A stretch of 64,000 nt of DNA from Endomychus coccineus (Eukaryota > Arthropoda > Insecta > Coleoptera > Endomychidae), in NCBI GenBank assembly GCA_958510875.1, contig OY294069.1, positions 158,347,111 through 158,411,110 on the forward strand, given 5' to 3'. The notes beneath the pieces were generated by a model. That model was not told where the DNA came from. It saw only the letters and a list, made by a program, of their open reading frames with translations, and made no database searches. The number at the start of each line of letters is the position of its first letter. Positions within the stretch are counted from its first letter, which is position 1. The translations under genes were made by a program, and so were the position numbers. Positions 1 to 10,909 of the stretch are shown one piece after another.

Positions 1-1850
1 GTTTGAATTATGATGCTACTATAAAAGAATTTGCAAATATGAGAATAAGAAAAAAAAGTTTGTTTTCTTGAAATTTTTTCACACTATTCACACACATTCC
101 TATATTAATTTCGTGATGGTTTAGTCCGTTTATTTACTTGAAAACATTTTATTTTGTACCTTTTATTCATATTGCCATATAGAAATGTGTTTCATCTTAT
201 GTTTCGTTTTAATTTAATTTTTATTTTGTGTTTATATCTCCTACATACTTTTATCAATAAATGCTTAGTTTTTTTCGTTTGTATTCGGAAGAAAATAGTA
301 GTTGTTACTAAAATTATTAATCTCACAATTGGTGAGAAAAACCACTAATAATTGAGCAGCCTCAAATATTATCAAGCGTAGGGCCCCAGAAATCGAAGAT
401 CGGCTACTGAGATTATAGATATATTTTTTCTAGAAAAAGAATACAATATGAAGCTGCTTTATCGAGTTTCAGAATGACCTTAAAAAAATCAATGTTAAAC
501 CTACCTATGCAATAATTGTGAATACCAGATAAGAGTAAGTAATGACGGAAATGCGATGGTTATCCAATATGGCGACTAATTGTGTATGCACCCTCACTGT
601 GAACCATAGAAACACAATTCTTGACCAGTTGTAGCCTCACTTGAAGTAATACCACTCAACTGAACCTAACCTCATGGAATGCAAATGCTTAAACTAGAAA
701 CTACCACACGACACTGAACGACTGACGAACTGAGCAGCGATTGACATTGTATCATCAAATTTGTCATTGTACAACTTATATCGCAAATCGAACCTTGAAA
801 TACAACTATTTTGGTTGGACTCGGTTTTAGTTCGAGAAGGGGAATCTGACGTGTTGGATTTATTTGGCTCATAAATCATTTGGTTATTATCGTCAGAGAA
901 TTGTTAGCAAGCAATAAATAGAGTTTGTAGAACGGTGTAGAAGCCAATCCTGTTACAACAAACGTAAAGTGTTGTTTACAAGTGATAACAGTATAACAGT
1001 TCTATTCCGTGACGTTTCCCAGTACATTTTGAAAAACATCATCTGATCTTGGAATTTTATGACGCCGCTCGATGGATGCATGGTATTGAATAATACCACT
1101 CGAGCCAAAAATTGACGGCACGCGGCGTTTATCTCATTCTTTTATCTGAAGTTCGGCAGTTTGGCATTCGGCCGTATGTTTGTATAACTACATTCATCGT
1201 GAAATGAACGCAGTTTGAAGAGTAAGACAGTAGACAATCGAATCTCGTAATTGAAGTGACTCTAATACCACGTTGGTATTCGGCTTACCAGTAAAATCTA
1301 TTAAAGATTTATTGACGTCCCGAATCTAATAAAAGGATATCATGGCCACACTGACAACGCGTGACTGATATATATTGTTTTTATTCCAACACGGTCTATT
1401 GTATTGTAACAACGTCAATGCGTTCGTGACGTTGTTAGTATTTTATTAAATGTTAATTTGAAGTTGCACTCTATTGACGTAGCTGTTCTGTGTTTTATAA
1501 CCTTACACATGCGACGCAAATCTATCGGGCTTGGGTACTGAGGACGATACTTATAGCAAAATGTTCTACGATGTACGAGGAGCCACCGAAAACAGGTTTA
1601 GACAAGTGAATAGTAAATTGTAGTTGATTCAATCGATTTAAATAGAATTTTTTCAATACTTCGCTTATACTATATACTACGTATAGTGAGGGAAGTGAAA
1701 ATATAGAAATGTGTGTCGCTGCTTTTTTTTTGGAAATAGCTGGAAATCAAATTAACAACAATCACATATAATATGGTATCACTTATCTGACTACCTTTAC
1801 TTCAACTAGTTTCAACACTTTCAACCCCAAAATGTTCTACTAGTGGAAAC
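1..1850. other. Unassigned AT-rich DNA
   Basis: No coding region, RNA gene or recognisable transposon was found. Open frames are short and look random. The stretch 550-1600 is less AT-rich than its surroundings and has no repeat I could match elsewhere in the window, so it may be ordinary single-copy DNA. A short inverted repeat at about 1668-1692 (arms reading TATACTA and TAGTGAGG-like) is echoed at 2464-2490. Confidence 0.5.
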
Positions 1851-2350
1851 ATGCTATTGCAGATTTGAAGCATCGTTACATAATAAATTGTGTTCTTTAC
1901 GAGGTTTTTTATTTATTATATAACATGATACAAATTATTTGTATTCTGGAACTGAAGTGCAGTGTTATCTGAAATAATTCACCTTGTAACATGTAAAAGA
2001 TTCATTTATACTTATAATTTGACAAAACAAGTAGCTCATGATTTCCATTGTGACTTTCAGTAAAATAATTTTATCAAAACAAAACTGTAAAGTTTTAAAG
2101 GATACAAATGATACAATGATCATTTAAATCTGAAATATAATTATTAGATAAATGTGAAATTCATGATACAGAAGGCTGCGTTACAGAATTGTACTTTTGA
2201 TCACCACCTGGAAGCACAGCATAAGGATTTAGCTATTTGAGATACGTTTCCAGACCATGACATAATTAATCATTATTTGTGAAGTTATAACTACAAAAAC
2301 GATCAGCCTTATGATTGGGATAAAGTTTTAACTTCGCACACAAACACACA
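1850..2350. repeat. Dispersed repeat, copy 1 (partner at 62.3 kb)
   Basis: This stretch matches about 62265-62765 in the same orientation and order. Shared blocks include GCAGATTTGAAGCATCGTTA near 1860, GGATACAAATGATACAATGA near 2100, and a CTGGAAGCACAGC block near 2208. The copies differ by scattered substitutions and indels, as expected of an old interspersed repeat. Neither copy has an open frame, and I cannot assign a transposon class or find termini. Confidence 0.7.
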
Positions 2351-2463
2351 GACAGCATGTCCAAATTATTCTAGATCGATTCAGAAATGCTCAAAACAGA
2401 TATAATCGCAAAAATTATGCCCCTATTATAATATTATTATGCCTCTATTACAATATTTCCTTT

Positions 2464-2490
2464 ACACTATATACTTCGTATAGTGAGGGA
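2464..2490. repeat. Short perfect hairpin repeated nearby
   Basis: CACTATATAC, a three-base loop and GTATAGTG form a small hairpin. A near-identical hairpin followed by the same GAGGGAA stretch occurs at about 1668-1692. The downstream sequence is also loosely similar in the two places, so both may be ends of one small repeat family. No function can be assigned. Confidence 0.45.
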
Positions 2491-2726
2491 ATTAAAAAGC
2501 TATGTAAGTATAAGTCTTGTTATATTTTATCTTGAAATCAAATAGCTGAGTATAGAAATGTAAATGTAACAAAAGAAAATTATAGCTAAACAAGATATAT
2601 TAAGATCTATCACAAATTCGTTTGTAAGAACCGTTTTCAAAAAAGTTTAAAGGCTTGATGTGAACCAATAAAAATAGATTTCTGAAGGCGAAATGTGAAA
2701 CGCGTCTAAATATATATATATATTGT

Positions 2727-3625
2727 TCCATCGAATAATCCAAAAAGAATTTGTCAGCGACAGGAAAGAAGTATTTTTGATATGAAAACACATTAAAATG
2801 TCAACCGACGGTAGTTACGTCACTGGAAAGGAATAGAAACCTATTTCCACATCGAATAATCAAAAAAAAAATTCTCATCCACAGGAAAGAAATATTTAAG
2901 GTATGAAAAACACATTGAGATGTCAACCGGCGGTAGTTACGCCACTGAATAGGAATAGAAAAAGCCGAGTTGCATTTTTTCATTCCAGAAAGAATTTTTC
3001 AGCGATAGCAAAGAATTATTTATGGTATGAAAAAAATATTAAGATGTCAACTGGCGCGGTAGCTACGCTACTGGAAAGGAATAGAAACAACCTATTTGCA
3101 CATCGAATAATCCAATAAGGATTTCTCAGCGAGAAAAGGAATATTTATGGTACGAAAAACATATTAAGATGTCACCCGGCGGTCGTTACGCCACTGGAGA
3201 GGAGTAGAAACAACCTATTTGCACTGTTTCATCGAATAAACCAAAAAGAATTTCTCAACGACAGGAAAGAAATATTTATGGTACAAAAAACACATGACAA
3301 CCGTCGGTAGTTACGCCACTGGAAAGAAATAGAAACAACCTATTTGCTCGTCAAATAATCCTAAAGAATTTCTCAACGACAGGAAAGAAATATGTATGGT
3401 ACGAAAAACCTATTTACATTATTTCATTGAATAATTCAAAAAGAATATCTTAGCGACAGGAAAGGAATATTTGTGGTACAAAAAATACATTAAGATGTCA
3501 ACCGGCGATAGTTACGCCACTGGAGAGGAATAGAAACAACCAATTTGCATTGTTTCATCGAATAATACAAAAAGAATTTCTCAGCGAATTTATGGTACGA
3601 AAAACACATGTTATTCTTATCTAGA
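2727..3625. repeat. Tandem array, about 8 diverged units of 110-130 bp
   Basis: A unit containing a TCATCGAATAATCCAAAAAG block, an AATTTCTCAGCGACAGGAAAG block, a TTTATGGTACGAAAAACACA block and a GTCAACCGGCGGTAGTTACG block recurs head to tail. Block starts lie near 2732, 2850, 2970, 3098, 3228, 3349, 3424 and 3557. Some units lack part of the motif, giving a shorter period. The short open frames across it (for example 2903-3118) only reflect the repeat. It is a minisatellite or small satellite array with visible degeneration. Confidence 0.85.
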
Positions 3626-4185
3626 CACAATTTGGGAATTCAGATAGAGTGCAGCCATTAATAGTTCAGAGTCCGAAACAAACAAACAAAATCTACTCAG
3701 ATTAATGTGTAAAGTATATGTGTGTGCAACGAGGGGCAGAACACGAAACGGAATCTGTGTCATTTGATGCTAGAATGTTTGGGTGCGACCTAGTTTTAAA
3801 TTCGTCAGTTACTGTTGTAGACTGCGTGTATTGATCGTATTACATCCAACTTCTACGCAAGGGCCCTGCCGGCTTTACGTCTTGGATTACATCCCTGATG
3901 GCCCTGAAATACGTGCCGCATCGGAATGGCTTTTACAGATTGTACAACAAGATTCTTTAACACTTTTCTATATTAATAAGGAAGCGTGTTCTGGGTTAAA
4001 CACGTTCATGCAACAACACTTTTATCTTTTCAATTCTTTATTCCTACCAAGGGCGGATCCAGAAAATGACCAAGAGGGGGCGAATTACCTTTTTATTTTG
4101 CGTATTCGATAATTTTTTTTTAGATATTAGTATTTGTACATCTGTATCGCTTGTGTAGCTATTATAAATAACTAGCTAACTAGGG
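3626..4185. other. Unassigned; short open frame of unknown meaning
   Basis: A 109-codon frame on the plus strand at 3783-4112 has no domain I recognise and no regular codon pattern. The stretch near 4050 (AAGGGCGGATCCAG followed by a G-run) resembles the end of some DNA-transposon relics, but no partner end was found. Confidence 0.35.
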
Positions 4186-4189
4186 CTCA

Positions 4190-4560
4190 GCTTCATTGAA
4201 ACTGATTAAAGCTGCACTTGTTTTGTGAGTAAATACGTTTTCAAGGGAGAAAAATGTGTTACTGATGGTATAGTTAGACTGGAAAAGTCAAAATATTGTA
4301 TTAAGTATTATTTGAGCGATACAAAATAATCCCGGGCATCCTACCGACTGCGCCAATTGATTTTTTGGAATCGCAAAGAGACTTTTTAAAATCTGTTTCA
4401 AATATTTGATAGTACAATGGATTACTATAATTAAGTATGAAGATTTTTATCTGACTGCCTGCAAAAGGTTGACATTGGTTTTTATGTTTTAAATGCTGAC
4501 GAGTCTGAAAGGTGCACCATCACGTTCTCGGAAGCAATGTTCGTAGTTACACTATGTTAT
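4190..4560. repeat. Local repeat R, copy 1
   Basis: One of four related stretches, all in plus orientation (others near 7130-7505, 10910-11475 and 11478-11900). Hallmarks are ATCCTACCGACTGCGCCAA, a run similar to TTTGATAGTACAATGG, GATTTTTATCTGACTGCCTG, and GCTGACGAGTCTGAAAGG followed by CACGTTCTCGG. It has no conserved open frame. It could be a non-autonomous transposon or a segmental duplication. Copies 3 and 4 are nearly contiguous. Confidence 0.75.
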
Positions 4561-5520
4561 TATGAGATATTTCCTCCCCTCATATATTCAACTACCGGGT
4601 GTAATGACGGAGTTGAACATCTTCGTTGACTTGGGGCTTTTTGTTTTTCTTTGACATTAACTTTTTGTAAATAAAAACGGTGATTATTGGTATAATCGTA
4701 ATATAAAGTATTATCCTCCAGAAACTAGGGTATTGAGTAATTCCGACTTCATCCTACCGACTGCGTATCGAAAGCAGATAGGTTCCAATGACTTATCGAA
4801 TTTGGTCTTGTTGACATTTTGTTTTGATAACTTCTTCTCTAGGAAATACAGCAAACCATTGAATAGATTCATATATTCGCTTCAAGATTGGTCTTGTAAT
4901 TGTGACGTCTATTTGATTACAGGTGGAGCTGTTTTTTAATTCCAAAAGCTGTACTTCGCAAGTGTTATTCTCTTTAACTTAGGTTGGCTTCATGCAGGTG
5001 TAAAGCGATGGTACAACTTTTGTACAAATGTCATTTTGAAATGCATCTTCAACTGATTTTGACTAACTATGGGTAACGAGTATGGGTGATAATAATGAAA
5101 TACTTAGGGGTACATGATTGGTAAACGTAGGACGAATGTTATTTCATTATGAAGAATATAACATTCAATTTTAATTAAATTCTCAATTATTGAAGTGTTG
5201 TACAAACTTATTTCAAGAGGCAATTGCTCTGGCTTAATAGTTTATTTTAATTTCAACAGTTCAGTGTGAAAAGCTGTAGTCTCAATTTTGCTAGGATACA
5301 TTAGTTTAGCAAAAGAAATGGAAGTTTCTATATCTTGAAGAATATATAATTGCTTATTTTATACAAATCTATTATTTGATTAAGAGTATCCTTGATGTAC
5401 ATAAAATTTTCTCTAAATGAAACTTGTTTAACAAAATTAGAAATTTGTAAAATTCTGAACTTTAACAGTTTTTCGTTGTGAGTTATTTGTTGGGTAGTAA
5501 GATTTAAATGTATTAATAAA
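4561..5520. other. Unassigned AT-rich DNA
   Basis: No gene, repeat partner or RNA structure was recognised. The sequence from 5520 onward matches the tails of other Penelope-like 3' ends (compare 63300), so the element boundary probably lies just before 5520. Confidence 0.4.
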
Positions 5521-5595
5521 GACTCTTGACCCAGTATGAATTATATATGAAAATTCTCGGGAAATAGGACACATTAACACTTTGTTTTAAATATT

Positions 5596-5639
5596 CGTCT
5601 TTGCGTACGTTTCGGTCTCACGACCATCATCAGAAGACT
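5596..5639 (-). ncRNA. Hammerhead ribozyme motif, PLE family A, probably inactive
   Basis: The minus strand reads a stem I strand, CTGATGA, a GGTC/GACC stem II closed by a GTGA tetraloop, GAAA, a very short stem III and the second stem I strand AAGACG. Core CTGATGA and GAAA are intact. The base that should be U at position 16.1 is C (the site reads GCA rather than GUA), so self-cleavage should be lost. Hammerheads are known in Penelope-like retroelements. Confidence 0.85.
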
Positions 5640-6037
5640 CACTATGTCTAAAAAGGGGGTTTATTAAAACTAATTATAGCACAAGCGTCCAAATCGCACA
5701 ATTTAACTTCAATCAAAAGAGCCCACGCCGTCGAAACGAACAGAACTACGAATAATCGAAACTGTATCGTCAGTATTAAAGTGCAAATTTTTTTTTTGCA
5801 GTAAGTATCCGCTATTCAGTAATATTATTAAAATATATGAGTGCATATTGGTATTCCCACAACAACTGAGAAGAACGAAGTTATTTGTCGAGTATCTACT
5901 TTCGAAACCAGATGTGTAGGATTTATGAGTAGGTACTTAAGAAAGGTTTCAGACCTGTACTGGAAAATAACTATTACGCATTCTTCCTAAAAACATTTTC
6001 AACAATTATAAAGACGTATGTAAGAATTTGCAAGAGA

Positions 6038-6704
6038 TTATTTGATCAAATTAGTATAAATATGACTTAGATTTTGTGTGTCTACCCTATGATTTACAGA
6101 TTTGGGGTCCCGTTTTATGTGAATCATCTCCAGGATAGATCTTTTATAATAATTGGTTTCCTTAGTTAAGATATTAACATTTTTGTAATCAAATTGATGG
6201 TTATAATCAAAGCAGTGCTTAGCAAGGGCGGTGGAATTTTCCAAGTTGTTATTTCTTGTGCTATATTTATGGCCGTACATTCTTTTTTGTAAATATTGTT
6301 TAGACATTCCAGTATAGGTTCCATCACAATCTAAACAATTCAATTTATACACTGTGTGGGTTTGTTTATCTTTGGGTATTACAGGTTTTAGATTTGGGAA
6401 ATATTTCCCAACACAGTTACTAGGTTTATGCGCAACATTTATATCATACTTTTTCAAACATTTTTTGATTTTCTCTGAGGTCTCCGGAATGTAAGGTAGA
6501 GTTATAAAATTGTCTGTATTACCTTTTATGTTATTTTTATACGACGAACCATTATAGATTTTGTTTGTTCTTTCTTTAATGATAGGATTGAAGAAAGTTT
6601 CTGGGTAGCCATTCAATTCTAGTTTATTACGAACAATTTTGAAATTTTTGGGGCGGTCATCTGCGTGGGACAATTTTATCGCGCGATCTGTAAGGCTGTT
6701 TATG
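6038..6704 (-). pseudogene. PLE GIY-YIG endonuclease and linker (family A)
   Basis: The minus-strand frame runs from the RT end (SLTDRAIKLSHADDRPKNF) through a basic linker to a GIY-YIG nuclease-like domain. That domain begins with VYKLNCLDCDGTYTGMSKQY: Cys residues precede the degenerate first motif, where TYTG stands for the usual YxG. It continues with LQKRMYGHK, ALAKHCFDYNHQFDYKNV and a conserved tail ETNYYKRSILEMIHIKRDP. In Penelope-like elements this nuclease nicks target DNA for target-primed reverse transcription. The frame is open from about 6704 to the stop at 6038. Upstream of 6704 the same frame only reads the antisense of the inverted RT, so the long frame to 6886 is partly artefact. 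The piece is complete for this domain but cut from its RT. Confidence 0.88.
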
Positions 6705-7112
6705 AGTAAGGATGTTTGTGAGCAATTTTTTGGACAAATATTCGGCACAGCAATGGGATCTCCTATTTCAGCTACCAGTGCTAATCTAGTTATGGAGTGC
6801 CTAGAGGAATCTGTTATGAGTTCATTAGTTTTTCGGCCTGTATTCTTTAAACGGTATGTAGATGATTGCCTTATGTGTGTTCCCAACGATAAAATTCAAT
6901 ATGTAATTGATAAATTTAACAATTTCCACTGTAAACTTCAATTCACTTGTGAAATAGAATTAAACAATAACATAAATTTCCTAGATATGAACATTAGGCA
7001 TGATGCAGATGGAAAAATAAAAACCTCTTGGTTTACTAAAGAAGTATGGTCTCAACGTTGTCTTCACTTCAATTCCGTTGCACCAGCTTGTTATAAACAA
7101 AGTGTCATAAAC
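6698..7112 (+). pseudogene. PLE reverse transcriptase fragment (family A)
   Basis: The plus-strand frame holds the second half of a Penelope-like reverse transcriptase. FGQIFGTAMGSPISATSANL matches the PLE GxAMGSP block, ECLEES follows, the catalytic box is RYVDDCLM, and NNINFLDMNI is the downstream FLD block. The end HFNSVAPACYKQSVIN is the point that continues into SLTDRA in the uninverted copy at 18.4 kb. The frame is open from about 6700 to 7112; the fingers and N-terminal part are missing. It is oriented opposite to the endonuclease half on its left. The seven bases CATAAAC sit at both the outer RT end (7106-7112, plus) and the inner start of the minus-strand half (6698-6704). Confidence 0.9.
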
Positions 7113-7141
7113 ATTGTCTATTCCGTGCAGGAATAGACAAT
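7113..7141. repeat. Perfect hairpin at the outer PLE/R-repeat junction
   Basis: ATTGTCTATTCC, a five-base loop and GGAATAGACAAT form a perfect 12-bp stem exactly where RT sequence ends. The right arm continues into repeat R (compare GGACAATGTGGTTCCGG at 11593). The left arm looks like an inverted copy of the target flank added at the insertion junction. Confidence 0.75.
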
Positions 7142-7505
7142 GTGGTTCCGGTCCTCGTGATTTTATTCGGAGGAACTTTTCACAGGTCTGTTCGAAAAAT
7201 CGCTATGTTTCCAACTTCCTGGGAACTGACCACTAATGTTTGATAGCCGATCAATCATCGATACGAATATTATTTGTGTGACATAAAATAAACCCGGCCA
7301 TCCTACCGACTGCGCCAAATAACTTTTTGGAATCGCGAAGACACTTTTTTGAAACTTATTCATTTCGAATTTTTGATAGTACAAGGGGTTAATACAATTA
7401 AGTATAAAGATTTGTATCTGACTGCCTACAAACGGTATATTATACGTTTCAAATGCTGACGAGTCTGGAAGGTGAACCATCACGTTCTGGGAGATAATCT
7501 TCACA
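7130..7505. repeat. Local repeat R, copy 2
   Basis: It matches the copy near 11593-11900 from GACAATGTGGTTCCGGTCCT through the CATCCTACCGACTGCGCCAA and GATTTGTATCTGACTGCCTA blocks to CACGTTCTGGGAGATAATCT. The PLE is joined to its left end, so this copy was probably the insertion target. No open frame is conserved between copies. Confidence 0.75.
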
Positions 7506-8387
7506 GTTACACTATGTTATTGTGAGATAATTCACGTAATATTCTAAATGTATCTGCATTTTTGAATAGGATGTTTAATTCTCTCCTCAATAGTTTGGAA
7601 CAAATTATACTCAATTGTCTCCAATAAGTAGGTGCTCGTGATTCTAATAGTTTACCTAACCCCTTATAGAGATAATTGAATTACTATTTTACTGCTTATA
7701 TTTATTCCCAGATTCAAGACGGAACTACGAAACAAAGAATGCAAATAGACATTGCGACAATGCGATGTTTGTTAATTATTTGTAAATATTCAGAACACGA
7801 AAATTTCATATTTTCAACGTCAACACGGTAATTTTCCAATCTATATCAATAGGACGACCCAACCTTGCAATTTGGATAAAGCGTAAAATAAAGCTTGTAA
7901 GATATTTAACATTGGTTAACTATTTTTCCTGGAAGTAGATTCTATTTTACTATCATTACTTCAACCTATTTATGAAATTACGCATCTCCTCACATAGAGG
8001 CTTCATTAATATGTAAAATATTCACATTCTTGACATTACTTTACTAGCTTATCAACTTTTTGACCTGCATTGACGTAGCTTGGATTCGTTGTATTTCACT
8101 TCATAGCTTGTAAAGGGGTTTTCATTAAGAGGATAGATCTTCGATCAACGATTGCGTTGTTATTGTTATGTCAAAAGTTTGACATTTGAATGGAGTAGGA
8201 GATATACATAAGCGCTGAAAGAGTCTGAAATTGAAATTTATTTCTTTCCTTTTACTTCAAACAAAATGTTAAAAGGATCAAACCTCACTGAGCATTATGT
8301 TTTGTTTTGATGAATTTTCACATATTATAATAAATGTTCAAGAAAATTTTTCCTTTTTTACTCTCTCTCTAAACATTCCAAAGTTCT
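7506..8387. other. Unassigned AT-rich DNA
   Basis: No gene, RNA or repeat partner recognised. Open frames are short and not conserved. Confidence 0.4.
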
Positions 8388-8990
8388 ATGAAATTTATAA
8401 ATTATAAAGCAATAGTTCCGAACAATCATAAAAGAAATGTTGTAACAGGTATAGCTGATCGAGCAATCACTTTAAGTGATCCCGAATATCGCGATTGTGC
8501 ACAATATCCAAAGCAAAAGCTATCCATACAGATGATAATCCATATACAATCACAAACAAAATATAAAAAAACCGAATTCACAAGTACTACAACGACAACA
8601 ATAAAATCATGAACCACGAAAACACGTAAACTAAGAAATATACAAGACTCCCATACGTTCAACATATATCAGAAAAACGTATTATTCTAAAAGAATACAA
8701 TTTAACATAAGAATGATAATAATCTAAAACATTTATAATCTAAGCTCGAAAGCAGCATTTCCCAAAAATACGATTTCACATTGTATTTTCAAAATTCCTT
8801 GTACATACTATGACAAAATATATATCGGGCAAACAAGACATAGAACAAATCGAAGGTCATAAATATCAAAAAAACTTAAAAAAACATGGGAGAAATGCCA
8901 AACATAAATTCAACTTCGAGCAGTTCGATATAAAAGAACATAATGAAAAGAGTAGAATATTTTTAGAAACGGTACACATCTAAAAAAAAT
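8388..8990 (+). pseudogene. Old Penelope-like element relic (family C)
   Basis: The plus strand encodes NVVTGIADRAITLSDPEYRD, which matches the RT end DRAIxLS of other PLE copies here. About 320 bases downstream another frame reads FKIPCTYYDKIYIGQTRHRT, a canonical GIY-YIG start (YIGQT) with the preceding Cys. Between and after them are frameshifts and a deletion. The order is the normal PLE order, RT end then endonuclease, on one strand. It is more diverged than the copies at 6 kb and 39 kb and has a typical YIGQT motif, so it is a different family. Confidence 0.72.
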
Positions 8991-9448
8991 ATAAACTGCT
9001 TAAATGATAAGACCGATATGAAAAATCTTTTGCAAATATATAATATAATTGCAAACTGATTTCAGCCTGAATTTCAAAGCCTAGATGAGTGTGTGCTCCC
9101 TTAAAATCAACCCACGTAAGTAAATTAAGCATACCAGTCACCAATATTGTTTGAATTAATGTAATAAAAAACAAATCAGAAAAGTCCTAAGCTCCAACAT
9201 ACCGAAACCAAATCAGTTGGAATTCAATTACGTAATAAGTATATTCAAGATTCAAATATTTATAGAGAAATTAATTTATTTTGTATATAATCACCGAATT
9301 AAGTTAGTTTGTTGTTCAAATATGAAACTCAAGTTCAATGCTCATAAAAACCTGAAAATTTTGTTGTAAATACAAATTGTACAAACATCTAATGAATATA
9401 GTAATATTTTGTTAGATTCCGGTTTAAATGTAAGCAAAAAATAAATGT

Positions 9449-9477
9449 CTGAAGAAGGCGAAAGCCAAAACGCGTGA
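9449..9477 (+). ncRNA. Degenerate hammerhead-like motif of a PLE 3' end
   Basis: CTGAAGA, a GGC-GAAA-GCC stem-loop and AAAACGCG resemble the core order CUGANGA, stem II, GAAAC of PLE hammerheads. G12 is replaced by A and no stem I partner is visible. The position, about 480 bases after the family C endonuclease relic on the same strand, supports it being that element's 3' repeat. It is almost certainly inactive. Confidence 0.45.
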
Positions 9478-9479
9478 AA

Positions 9480-10105
9480 TTCGAAGGTTGTTTCATCAAG
9501 ATATATCGTTTAAATTGTCGAAAACCTAAGAAGACCCACAACTTATTGAAACTTGGTGAACGACCTTGCGGCGGCGCAGTCGACGCTTTCTTCTACGGGT
9601 ATTCTAGCTGTTTCCAGGGGCTTAGCAAGTAAATTAATTTGTTGTACTTAGTCATATTCCAATACCAAGTACATATTAGAAATTCTGATCCAGATCCATT
9701 TCCTTTGAATGAACCATATAAATGAACCTTAATTATACACGGTACAATAACCAAACAAATATAGGCCTATACTTCGGGTAAAAGTAAAAAGAAAATGGGA
9801 ATTCCTATTAATTATTCCCAACCAACGTTGCCGCTAGAAAGTGCGTCATGAAAACTATTTTTGGTGATAACTTCCAAAATTTTCCATAGCAATGGATGGA
9901 ATTGTTTGAAAGTTATGATCATCATCAACGCTATTCATGTTCACGGGGTTTACTTTATTTTTTTCCCAGTTTTCAGTTTGGCAAATCTTGCTTTACATCC
10001 ATATAAGACCCAACTGTCTCAAGAACTCAAACTGAACGACCTTTTCTTGACTCGACGATTTTCTAATTGTCCGCTAGACCGTTAGGTAGCACACCATGAA
10101 TTCGT
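9480..10105. other. Unassigned
   Basis: No gene or repeat partner recognised between the PLE relic and the mariner fragment. Confidence 0.35.
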
Positions 10106-10109
10106 CCAA

Positions 10110-10475
10110 AAAAATCAAAATTTAGTGGTGAGGCAAATTTTTGGATGAATGTCTTTGCTGATAAACAGGCCTACCAGAGATCGAAGAGTGTCTGTCGACT
10201 GCACCCAGAGAAGATTACGTCTGACGGCGTCATCGGCCCATATTTGATGAACAAGGCACATCGTCGACGAAAGGTACCGAGCGATGATACGTTTTTTTTT
10301 TGACATCTGGTGGATGATATATATTTGAAAATATGTTTGTTCAACAGAATTGGCCACGTGCCACTCAACATATAAAAAACAGGACTTATTGGGACAATGA
10401 TTTCACGTAATGGCGATGATATCAATTGGCCAGGAGATCGAGTGATCTCCTTCGAGGACTTCATTCTATGAGGGT
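10110..10475 (+). pseudogene. Tc1/mariner-like transposase fragment
   Basis: On the plus strand one frame reads GEANFWMNVFADKQAYQRSK, matching the first catalytic block of insect mariner relatives (DEAxFxLNG...NKQN), but with G in place of the catalytic D. It continues with LHPEKIT and GVIGPY, which fit the PEKVT...GIIGPYFF stretch. Farther on, another frame holds ATHYTTYK and the INWPGD-like remains of the second and third blocks. Frames shift at least twice, including at the T-run near 10290. No terminal repeats were found. It is a dead relic, unrelated in detail to the intact copy at 19 kb. Confidence 0.62.
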
Positions 10476-10539
10476 ATACCTATTTAAATTCTTGTCTATT
10501 TGAATAAACATCGGACGTTTGAAGCACACATAATCAACA

Positions 10540-10890
10540 TCAGTCCGGAAAGTTATTTAAAATTGTGCTTCTCGAATGGACGCTACCCATTGAAACGGCG
10601 GAGGCCATTTGACAGATGTAATATTTCATACATAATGTCACAATATGTTCTTCCATTTGATAAGTCGTTATCTCTTATAGGTCATTATATTTCAGAGAAT
10701 ACCTTTTACTACATAAAAATAGCTTTTCCAACCGTGGTGGATTTAAAGTGGTGATCCACGTGAAAAAACATTTAAATATTAATTTGAATCATTATTTATA
10801 TAAAGAGTGGACAAATTTTAACTTTAGGATCTGTTTTCTGATTGAAAAAGAGACTTGGCACAAATCCGAATTTGATTCTTATCTCTATTA
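10540..10890. repeat. Local repeat S, copy 1
   Basis: It matches 11930-12225 in direct orientation. Shared blocks include GATGTAATATTTCATA, TGTCACAATATGTTCTTCCA, CTACATAAAAATAGCTTTTC and AACATTTAAATATTAATTTG. The two copies flank R copies 3 and 4, so 10.5-12.2 kb reads as S-R-R-S. No coding potential is conserved. Confidence 0.85.
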
Positions 10891-10909
10891 ATTAGATGTT
10901 TCAGTAAAT

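Larger units (their letters stand above)
5520..6704 (-). mobile_element. Penelope-like element, 3' half (linker, endonuclease, ribozyme)
   Basis: Read on the minus strand, this holds the end of the RT region and linker, the GIY-YIG endonuclease (stop near 6038), about 400 bases of 3' region and a hammerhead motif at 5596-5639. Relatives of the 3' region occur at 12975-13900, 62790-63050 and 63300-64000. The RT half that should lie upstream on the minus strand instead lies on the plus strand from 6698, so the copy is inverted internally at about 6700. This is a family A copy, defined by its divergent endonuclease start. Confidence 0.88.

Noticed and set aside
672..879. Overlapping minus-strand frames near 0.7-0.9 kb
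   Set aside because: Two frames overlap in different phases, have no domain and lack any supporting context.
2727..3625. Repeated 110-130 bp array as a CRISPR
   Set aside because: Units are long and diverge throughout with no constant repeat and variable spacer pattern, and the DNA is eukaryotic.
3783..4112. 109-codon plus-strand frame as a gene
   Set aside because: No recognisable domain, no partner elsewhere, and located between a satellite and repeats.
6706..6886. Extension of the minus-strand endonuclease frame to 6886 as one 282-residue protein
   Set aside because: Upstream of about 6704 the frame reads the antisense of the plus-strand RT; the inversion joins the two by chance.
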